Assembly: GCA_902788175.1 (NCBI GenBank) | Contig: CADAJF010000001.1 | Coordinates: 38,044 to 102,043, forward strand | Reading direction: 5' to 3' | Source: an uncultured Bacteroidia bacterium | GTDB lineage: Bacteria; Bacteroidota; Bacteroidia; Bacteroidales; UBA932 | Length of the DNA stretch: 64,000 nt | In this document: piece by piece, positions 57,914-64,000 of the stretch | How the letters are laid out: each line of letters starts with the position of its first letter | Position numbering within the stretch: position 1 is the first letter of the stretch | The notes under the pieces: generated by a model | Database searches by the model: none | The model's input: only the letters and a program-made list of their open reading frames with translations | Told to the model about the DNA's origin: nothing | Program-made: the position numbers and the translations under genes

Positions 57914-58251
57914 CGGATGCCCTCCAGAGCTTGGGTCATATCGGCATAAATGACCTCGTAGGGCAGCAGTTCGCGGGAAGTGTAGAGAAACAGCACGTCC
58001 AGCCCTGCATCCAGCAGGCCTTTTTGCCGGCGATAACTCTCCCGGATGCGGCGCTTCAGGAGGTTGCGCTTGACGGCGCGCTTGAAATGGCGCTTGGGAA
58101 CGGAGACCACTATACGGGAAGGGGCCTGGTCCGGGCGGCGGATATAGCGGCAGCGAAGGCAGCCCGCCTGGAAGCTTTTCCCATGCTCGAACAAGGCAGC
58201 CACGGCGGTTTTGCCGCAGAGCCGCTCGGACTTGGGAAGCGAGGCATCCAT
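57910..58251 (-). CDS. rnpA: Ribonuclease P protein component
   Basis: The 113-residue basic protein has the RNR motif [20 protein letters not shown] and the start [20 protein letters not shown]. It binds RNase P RNA for tRNA 5' maturation. Its ATG overlaps the hemD stop (TAATG). rpmH and dnaA are not adjacent, as is usual in Bacteroidota. Confidence 0.93.
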   Translation of the reverse strand: MDASLPKSERLCGKTAVAALFEHGKSFQAGCLRCRYIRRPDQAPSRIVVSVPKRHFKRAVKRNLLKRRIRESYRRQKGLLDAGLDVLFLYTSRELLPYEVIYADMTQALEGIR

Positions 58252-58994
58252 TACTGTAAACTCTTCAGGTAGAGCTCTATGGCAGAGGCCACGGAGGGGG
58301 CTTCCGGGGAAGGGGCTTTCACGTCTATCCTGAGTCCGGCATCCTCCATGGCTTTCACGATGGAGCGGCCGTAGGAGACCATTTTGAGATCTCCTTGCTC
58401 GAAGCCTGGGAAGTTTTCCTGGAGGGACTTGACATCGGCCGGGTTGTAGAAGACTACCATGTCGTAGGAGTGGATGTCCAGGTCCTTGAGGTCCATGCTT
58501 TCCGACTTGACGAAAACGCCGGTGACATAGCTGAGCTTATGGTCGTCAAAAAGCGAAGTGAGGGCCTCCGACGAGGTGGAATCCGACATGGTGATGAGGA
58601 ATTTCTCCCCTTTATGCTTGGGGCCGATAAGACCCACGATGCTCTCCGGCGTACCAGTGCCGAAGAAGATTTTCCGCTTGCGATAGACGATGTGCTTCTG
58701 CAGGTACATGGCCACGGCTTCCGTGGAGCAGAAGTACTTCATGGTCTCGGGGATCTTGGCGCGCAGTTCTTCCGCCAGGGCAAAGAAAGCGTCTATGGCA
58801 TGACGGGAAGAGAACACGATGGCCGTATAATCCAGCAGGTTGATGCGCTGTGCACGGAATTCCCTGGAAGTGAGGGGCTCCACCTTGAAGAAGGGACAAA
58901 AGTCAAAGGTAACGCCAAACTTTTCGCTGACAGCCTCATACTGAGTGAGCACCCGAGGTGTTTTCTGCGAAATGAGAATCTTTTTTATGTTCAT
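58251..58994 (-). CDS. hemD: Uroporphyrinogen-III synthase-like protein
   Basis: The 247-residue protein has the two-lobed HemD pattern ([80 protein letters not shown]). HemD closes the tetrapyrrole ring; other haem genes are not adjacent, and many Bacteroidales lack complete haem synthesis, so activity is uncertain. The start [10 protein letters not shown] is preferred; the frame to 59021 adds nine non-conserved residues. Confidence 0.85.
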   Translation of the reverse strand: MNIKKILISQKTPRVLTQYEAVSEKFGVTFDFCPFFKVEPLTSREFRAQRINLLDYTAIVFSSRHAIDAFFALAEELRAKIPETMKYFCSTEAVAMYLQKHIVYRKRKIFFGTGTPESIVGLIGPKHKGEKFLITMSDSTSSEALTSLFDDHKLSYVTGVFVKSESMDLKDLDIHSYDMVVFYNPADVKSLQENFPGFEQGDLKMVSYGRSIVKAMEDAGLRIDVKAPSPEAPSVASAIELYLKSLQ

Positions 58995-59081
58995 CTTACA
59001 ACGAGACTTGCAGTCTTTCAATTCAACTTTTTTCGCACTGGCCTGCCCCGCTGCATCCTGCGTTCTGAGGAACGGAAATGC

Positions 59082-59786
59082 TTAAAAAAGGGCGGCCGAA
59101 AGGACCAAAATGGCCGTAGGCAAAAATTCCAGGCCGCAAAGGTACAAAAAAGTTCTGAAAGGATTGCAAGAGAGGGAAAGAATTTGCGAGCGGCGCACAA
59201 GATAGAAGCCGTAGACAAGGGCAATTTCCCCGTATATCAAAGGTCTGGCTTCCAGTTTGTTATAAGGTGTGAGAACCACTATGCCAAGCGTTACTAAAAG
59301 CAGTACTACCAGAAGGATGAAATAGGTATAACCGGCCTTGTGGGACAAGACGTAAAAATCCGACTTGCGACGGGGCTTCATCCAGGCGTACATGAGCCTT
59401 CTTAGCAGGAGATAAACAGCCAGGACCCCGGCAAGGACCGGCAGGTGCCACCGGGAAGGTATCTGCTGGAGGAAATCCGGATTGTACAGGCAGTAGCGGT
59501 GCATGATAAGGACGGCCGGAACCACGAAGGAAATGGCGATGATATTGCGGTCGTGGCTGACGCGGACGCTGTTTTCCAGGTAGAAACTGCCCCGGGCCCG
59601 GAAGAAGCTGTCCCACAGATAGGGTAACAGCTCCAGGAAACGCCTGAGCAGGAAAATGCTCACCACCACAAAGACCAGCACCAGCACCTCTACGGCAAGC
59701 TGCGGGCCAGCCTCCACCGCAGCGGTGGAGGTGGAAGGGCTCTTTTCTAACAGCAGTTCTCCGCTACCCAGTATATCCTGCCACAT
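59082..59786 (-). CDS. DUF4271 membrane protein
   Basis: The 234-residue protein has about six helices (AVEVLVLVFVVVSIFLLRRF, IIAISFVVPAVLIMHRYCLY, FILLVVLLLVTLGIVVLTPY and others). DUF4271 proteins precede hemD in Bacteroidota; function unknown. Its ATG overlaps the SUI1 stop (TGATG). Confidence 0.88.
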   Translation of the reverse strand: MWQDILGSGELLLEKSPSTSTAAVEAGPQLAVEVLVLVFVVVSIFLLRRFLELLPYLWDSFFRARGSFYLENSVRVSHDRNIIAISFVVPAVLIMHRYCLYNPDFLQQIPSRWHLPVLAGVLAVYLLLRRLMYAWMKPRRKSDFYVLSHKAGYTYFILLVVLLLVTLGIVVLTPYNKLEARPLIYGEIALVYGFYLVRRSQILSLSCNPFRTFLYLCGLEFLPTAILVLSAALF

Positions 59787-60127
59787 CAGTTTCCTCTTTT
59801 GGCGTTGTATCCCAAGGACTTGAGTATCTCCACCACTTTGTCGCGGAAGTCTCCCTGGATGGTGATTTCCCCCTCCTTGGCGCTGCCTCCTACGCCCAGG
59901 CGCGTTTTGAGGGTCCGGCCAAGTTCCTTGAGGTCATCGGCCTTCCCCACAAAACCGCTCACCAGCGTAACCTGCTTGCCGCCGCGGTTGCGGCGGTCGA
60001 TGCCTACTGTCAACTTTTGCCGCCCCGGGGGAAGCGTCTCCTCCTCCGGCGCCTGCGCCGTGGCGTAGGCAAAGTCCGGATTGGTGGAATAAACCACCCC
60101 CAGCCGTTGTTTCCAGTCGTTTTCCAT
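59786..60127 (-). CDS. SUI1/YciH-type translation factor
   Basis: The 113-residue protein has the SUI1 core TVGIDRRNRGGKQVTLVSGF, LKTRLGVGGSAKEGEITIQG, and DFRDKVVEILKSLGY. The family relates to eukaryotic eIF1 and is thought to tune start-site fidelity. The start is the ATG in TGATG, overlapping the GH77 stop. Confidence 0.92.
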   Translation of the reverse strand: MENDWKQRLGVVYSTNPDFAYATAQAPEEETLPPGRQKLTVGIDRRNRGGKQVTLVSGFVGKADDLKELGRTLKTRLGVGGSAKEGEITIQGDFRDKVVEILKSLGYNAKRGN

Positions 60128-62562
60128 CACAGATTCCTTCCTGCTTCTTCCACCATCCCGCGGATATGGGCGTTAAACTTATCCTGTGCCGCCAGGCTTT
60201 CCAGCGTGCAGTGCATGCGGTAGCGCCAGTAGTAGCGGGGAATGGCGGGTACGTTGATGCGTTCATCGGCCGGATTACCGCCGTAGCGGAGCTCTCCGTC
60301 TGCGGCCAGCCAGTCCTGCAGGGGCAGGATGGTCAGGATGGCGGGAGAGTGGAGGTGCTGCTTGAGAATGATATCGACCACCCAGGGATCGCAGAAATAG
60401 GGGGCGTCGCCTTCGCAGCCCAGCATCCGGTTGTAATAGCGCTGAGTAAGGGCGCGGTCTTCCTCCCACCAGGCACGGAGCGGAGAGGTGTCGTGCGTGC
60501 CGGTGGTGCAGACGCACCAGTAAGGATAGTGCTCCGGACGGCCGAATTCCTGGCTGGGATCCTTGGGCATACGCTTGATTTCCAGCGACAGGATATTCAG
60601 TTCTTCCATCACGGAAGCCACGCAATTGGGAATCATGCCCAGGTCTTCCCCGCAGGAGAGCATGCCCGTAGAGCGCAGCAGGGCCGGCAGTTTGCGAAGG
60701 GCAGCTTCGCGCCAGAAATCATCGTGCCGATGCCAGAAGAACTCCTCCGAGAGCTGCAGGTAACGCTGTTTCATGTGCTCGGGCAGGGAGGAGAAAAGGG
60801 CTGTCTTCTCCCCGCTGATGCGCGGATGCCACCAGTGAGGACGGCGGGGATCCTCCACGAAAAGGACATCGGTTCCTTCGCCGGCATGGGGGTCGAAGCC
60901 TTTGGCGCGCAATTCTTCTTCCGGATAAGGGAGGGCGGGGTTGAAATGCCCCATGAGGCCGCTTTTGTGCGGGATGGGTATTTCCCAGATGCGGAAAAAG
61001 CCCAGGATATGGTCTATGCGGAAGGCGTCGAAATATTCCGCCATCTTGCCCATGCGGGCTTTCCACCAGGCATAGCCGTCCTTGGCCATTTCTTCCCAGT
61101 TGTAGGTGGGGAAGCCCCAGTTCTGGCCATCCTCTGCAAAAGCATCCGGCGGTGCCCCCGCCTGGCTGTCCATGTGGAAGAGTTCCGGGTGCTGCCAGGC
61201 ATCCACGCTGTCGCGGCTTACGCCGATGGGAAGATCTCCCTTGAGGGCCACCCCATGCACGTGGGCGTATTCCACGGCCTCTTTGAGCTGCTTGTCCAGC
61301 AGGAACTGGAGGTAGCAGTAGAAGCCAGTCTCGGCCGCTTTTTCCTTGGCAAAGGCGGCCACTTTGCGAGCGCCATATTTGGACCAGGAGCCCCACTCGC
61401 TGAAAACGGGCGTGCCGTGGATGTCCCGGAGGACGCTGAAAACTGCATACGGGAGCAGCCAGTCCTTGTTGGCCTGCAGGAAGGTTTTGTAGGCCGGGGA
61501 CGCCAGATCGGCTTTGCCCCGGGCGCCTTTGTACAGCTTGCGGAGCATCTCCAGCTTGGCGCTGTTCACTGCCTCGTAATCTACGGCGGAAAGGGATTCC
61601 AGCGCTGCCTTCTTGGCTTTGTAGGCGGCATCCTGCCGTACACCGGCGGCGGGCAGGTGGATAAACTGCGGATGCAGGGCAAAGGAGCTCACGGCATTGT
61701 AGGGATAGGAATCATGCCAGCTGTGCCTCATGGTGGTGTCGTTGACAGGGAGCAGCTGGATTACGCTCTGGCCGGCTTTTACGGCCCAGTCCACCAGGTG
61801 CTTGATGTCGTTGAACTCCCCTACGCCAAAGCTGTCCTCACTGCGCAGCGAGAACACCGGGACGGCCACGCCGGCTCCGCGCCAGGGATTGGTGTGGAAA
61901 TGGGGATGCCAGTCCGATATCACCACCAGGGTATCCTTGGGAGGTACCTCTGCGAAAAAATGGTTGGGGCCTTCTTCCCAGTGAAGGATTTCCTGGCTCT
62001 TGGCATCTACAATAACCAACTTGTATTCAATGGGTTCCTGCACATCCAGGGTAATGGACCACCAGGGGAAAAGGTTGTCCTGCATGAGCAGCACTTTGTC
62101 CCAGTTGCCCAGTTTGTCCCCGCAGCCAACCAGGGCCAGGGACTCATGGCTGCGCACCCGGGGCATTGCCACCTGGATGCTCAGATTGCCTTTTTGGGGG
62201 GCTTTTACCGTTCCCGGATGCCGGAAAGACACGCCGCCTTCCCTGCGGAAAATCACATCGCTGAAGGCCGATGAATAGAAGGCGGAATCTGCCGGTCTGT
62301 CCATCCATGCGCTGCGCACGATGACATCTTTGCAGTTGAGCGGAGCCGTGAAAATGTGCTCCCGCCACTCGCGCCTGACTACCTTGCCATCGCGCACAAT
62401 CTCGAAGGTGAAGCGGTCGCCGTCACGGAGGTCCTGGCTGCTCAATTTTGCCTGCCAGATTCCCTCGAAGGCGTGTTCCATGGGGAAGCAGCGCTTGCCG
62501 CTGCGAAGCCGCACGCTCTCTCCCCAGGCTGTATGGTATTGTAACTGAATAGTGATGCTCAT
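60127..62562 (-). CDS. malQ: 4-alpha-glucanotransferase (GH77) with N-terminal starch-binding domains
   Basis: The 811-residue enzyme has two CBM20-like domains (about 1-100, MSITIQLQYHTAWGESVRLR; about 110-215, SLALVGCGDKLGNWDKVLLM), then GH77. Catalytic residues lie in FDAFRIDHILGFFRIWEIP (about 510), SCGEDLGMIPNCV (about 637) and TGTHDTSPLRAWW (about 690). The order resembles plant DPE2-type amylomaltases. It rearranges maltodextrins in the cytoplasm. The start is set by a -7 box (TAATTTTG, 62613-62620); a longer frame to 62643 crosses it. Confidence 0.93.
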   Translation of the reverse strand: MSITIQLQYHTAWGESVRLRSGKRCFPMEHAFEGIWQAKLSSQDLRDGDRFTFEIVRDGKVVRREWREHIFTAPLNCKDVIVRSAWMDRPADSAFYSSAFSDVIFRREGGVSFRHPGTVKAPQKGNLSIQVAMPRVRSHESLALVGCGDKLGNWDKVLLMQDNLFPWWSITLDVQEPIEYKLVIVDAKSQEILHWEEGPNHFFAEVPPKDTLVVISDWHPHFHTNPWRGAGVAVPVFSLRSEDSFGVGEFNDIKHLVDWAVKAGQSVIQLLPVNDTTMRHSWHDSYPYNAVSSFALHPQFIHLPAAGVRQDAAYKAKKAALESLSAVDYEAVNSAKLEMLRKLYKGARGKADLASPAYKTFLQANKDWLLPYAVFSVLRDIHGTPVFSEWGSWSKYGARKVAAFAKEKAAETGFYCYLQFLLDKQLKEAVEYAHVHGVALKGDLPIGVSRDSVDAWQHPELFHMDSQAGAPPDAFAEDGQNWGFPTYNWEEMAKDGYAWWKARMGKMAEYFDAFRIDHILGFFRIWEIPIPHKSGLMGHFNPALPYPEEELRAKGFDPHAGEGTDVLFVEDPRRPHWWHPRISGEKTALFSSLPEHMKQRYLQLSEEFFWHRHDDFWREAALRKLPALLRSTGMLSCGEDLGMIPNCVASVMEELNILSLEIKRMPKDPSQEFGRPEHYPYWCVCTTGTHDTSPLRAWWEEDRALTQRYYNRMLGCEGDAPYFCDPWVVDIILKQHLHSPAILTILPLQDWLAADGELRYGGNPADERINVPAIPRYYWRYRMHCTLESLAAQDKFNAHIRGMVEEAGRNL

Positions 62563-62612
62563 ATCCTGATACACGTTTAAATGGTCGTTTCGTCCCGCAT
62601 GGGACGGATATG

Positions 62613-62620
62613 CAAAATTA
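62613..62620 (-). promoter_or_regulatory. -7 box of the GH77 operon
   Basis: TAATTTTG on the minus strand, 50 nt before the ATG at 62562. It probably drives GH77-SUI1-DUF4271, which are coupled by overlaps. Confidence 0.6.
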
Positions 62621-62714
62621 GGTTTTTTTTCCGGTGTACGCAACCCCCTGTTTTTTGTTCACCGCTGGCCGTTTTTTGCCGTCTCGTGAACAAAAACCGC
62701 CCTTTTGTGTTCAC

Positions 62715-62777
62715 CGCCGAAGCAGGGCCGTCATTCGCCGAAGTAGGGCCGTTATTCGCCAAAGTAGGGCCGGAGCA
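62715..62777. repeat. Three 21-bp tandem repeats at the end of the MATE gene
   Basis: Units at 62715, 62736 and 62757 follow CGCC(G/A)AAG(C/T)AGGGCCG. On the minus strand each reads RPYFGE or RPCFGG, and the first two units from the gene side end in a stop (TAA, then TGA). The C-terminal hexapeptide and its stop codon have been duplicated. Confidence 0.7.
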
Positions 62778-64000
62778 CGGCGCTGCGGTAGCGGAAGGTC
62801 TGGTAGAGGGTGCGGATGGCCAGGTGCGTGAAATAGGCGGCCATCAGAAGGTGCAGGGCGCGCTCCGGCAGGAGTTTACCCGTGCCGATACTGCCATCGG
62901 CCCCAAGAGCGCCGAAGAGCCAGAGGCCCAGGAACCAGACGGCGAAAAAGCCGGCCGCACAGAGCAAGGTGCTGTTACGCAGCTGTTTGGAGGCAGTGGC
63001 GCCTACGAAGATGCCGTCCCAAGCGAAGGCCGGACAGCCAACAAGGGGCATCAGCAGCAGCCAGGGAAGGAAGGCCTGCCCGGCCTGCACTACGGCGGTA
63101 TCGGAGGTGAGAAGACGGAACATCGGCACGCCGCCAAAGCCATAGAGCAGCATGAATACGCCGGCCAGCCCGAAGCTCCAGGCAAAGGTTCCCCTGACGG
63201 CGGCGCGGACACCTTCCCGGGAGCGCTCGCCGATGAATCGGCCCGTAAGTGCTTCCCCGGCATAGGCAAAACCGTCCGTGAAATAGCTGAAAAGCATGAG
63301 CAGCTTCATCAGGATACTGCTCACCGCCAGCATCAGATCCCCCAGCCGCGCGCTTAAAACGGTAAAGCCGATATACACCGCAATCATCCCCACCGAACGC
63401 AGGAACAAATCCCGGTTAAGCCTGTAAAACGCCTGATGGCTAACTCCCTGACCCTCAGCCGTTTCCTGAAATTTATCGTTGCATTTTGCGACGATTGATT
63501 TTAGTAAGTTGCTGAGTGACAGGTACTTGCTTGCCAGGAGGAGGGCCAGCAGAAGGCCGGTCCATTGGGCAATGACGGTGCCCCAGGCGACGCCGGCAAA
63601 GCCCAGAGCGGGCAAAAAGAGAAAGCCAAAGCCCAGGCCCAGCGACAGGAGGATATTGCAGAGGTTGATCCACAGGTCCACCAGCATGGGACGGAGGGTA
63701 TCCTGCAGGCCGATAAACCACCCCTTGAGCGCAAAGAGCGAAAGGGTGGCAGGGGCCGCCCAGATGCGGATGTAGAAGTAACGGGTGGCGAGCATGCGCA
63801 CCTCGGGGGAGCAGTCAACGACCAGGAAGGCCAGCTGGACCACCACCCATTGCAGCGCCAGCAGGGCCAGGCCCGAGAGCAGCGCTATCCGCAGCGCCCG
63901 CCCCAGAATCTGGGAAATTTTCCCGCTCACGGCAGATGCCCGATCAGCGTCGGGCAGAACGGCTCCGGAAGTCTCCTTCAGGGACTCGCCGTAGGCCTGT
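62752..64000 (-). CDS. MATE-family efflux transporter, truncated by the window edge
   Basis: The frame is open to 64000; the first visible residues AYGESLKETSG match the end of the MATE TM2 region (GQAYG). About ten helices follow, including FALKGWFIGLQDTLRPMLVD and MLFSYFTDGFAYAGEALTGR. The GTG at 63930 is internal. MATE proteins export drugs or metabolites with sodium or proton energy; this one is DinF-like. Between helices 6 and 7 about 32 extra residues (YLSLSNLLKSIVAKCNDKFQ onward) come from an inserted palindromic element. The reading frame is kept. Confidence 0.88.
   Translation of the reverse strand, partial: QAYGESLKETSGAVLPDADRASAVSGKISQILGRALRIALLSGLALLALQWVVVQLAFLVVDCSPEVRMLATRYFYIRIWAAPATLSLFALKGWFIGLQDTLRPMLVDLWINLCNILLSLGLGFGFLFLPALGFAGVAWGTVIAQWTGLLLALLLASKYLSLSNLLKSIVAKCNDKFQETAEGQGVSHQAFYRLNRDLFLRSVGMIAVYIGFTVLSARLGDLMLAVSSILMKLLMLFSYFTDGFAYAGEALTGRFIGERSREGVRAAVRGTFAWSFGLAGVFMLLYGFGGVPMFRLLTSDTAVVQAGQAFLPWLLLMPLVGCPAFAWDGIFVGATASKQLRNSTLLCAAGFFAVWFLGLWLFGALGADGSIGTGKLLPERALHLLMAAYFTHLAIRTLYQTFRYRSAVLRPYFGE
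63445..63540. repeat. Palindromic repeat element, copy 3, inside the MATE gene
   Basis: ATCGTTGCATTTTGCGACGA followed by TTGATTTT matches the core of copies 1 and 2 at 25 of 28 positions. The left flank CCTGACCCTCAGCCGTTTCC resembles copy 1 (CCTGATTCTCAGCCGTTTAC). It lies in frame within the MATE reading frame. Confidence 0.75.

Noticed and set aside
60166-62274. A 702-codon open frame antisense to the GH77 gene
   Set aside because: No family features; the minus strand carries all GH77 catalytic motifs.
62655-62693. TTGTTCAC/GTGAACAA hairpin after the MATE gene as a terminator
   Set aside because: Long loop and no T-run in the needed direction; too weak to list.
62715-62777. 21-bp repeats considered as CRISPR or operator array
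   Set aside because: They are a tandem copy of the gene's own 3' end without spacers.

Overview
The window comes from a Bacteroidales-type bacterium of the Bacteroidota. The evidence is SusC/SusD outer-membrane pairs, lipoproteins with LxxC lipoboxes, the ricT-gldH pair, DUF4271-hemD-rnpA-yidD synteny, and many -7 promoter boxes of the form TAnnTTTG just upstream of starts. The housekeeping half is visibly GC-richer than the accessory half. I cannot assign a genus.

Left accessory zone (1-6950): an edge-truncated ATPase, a Phd-type antitoxin with a decapitated toxin, a DUF4160/DUF2442 pair, a frameshifted secreted-protein remnant, a zinc-ribbon/flavin-binding protein, a double acetyltransferase, a broken TfoX gene, an autoregulated XRE repressor and a HATPase/STAS pair. 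Several gene groups are separated by att-like boundaries. Each is an 11-nt phased repeat pair, exactly 61 nt, then CCCGCCCG(AGGC), which looks like the last bases of a tRNA gene.

Mannan locus (6952-22639): one tightly packed minus-strand operon (lipoprotein, GH76, SusC, SusD, DUF3823, GH125, GH92) for fungal or yeast-type alpha-mannan. It diverges from an 822-residue membrane protein with a sensor-like periplasmic half and a cytoplasmic winged-helix/BTAD-like half. GH76 would cut the alpha-1,6 backbone at the surface, SusC/D import the fragments, and GH92/GH125 trim them.

Second accessory zone (22640-28480): an HD-domain protein, a second copy of the XRE cassette with the same boundary, an ATPase fragment cut at that boundary, a CsgG/DUF4810/DUF799 lipoprotein operon, a truncated zinc-ribbon gene, and an XRE/membrane-protein pair.

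Core-like half (28480-64000): acid phosphatase, trmB-gldH-ricT-holB, prenyl synthase, LOG protein, trxA, a tripartite RND pump with a PII-like protein, lgt, pgk, a methyltransferase, a DUF2723 protein with a metalloprotease, an AMP-ligase/acyl-carrier pair, a two-component system, a ubiE-yidD-rnpA-hemD-DUF4271-SUI1-GH77 cluster and a partial MATE transporter. Three copies of a roughly 95-bp palindromic repeat lie here; one sits in frame inside the MATE gene.
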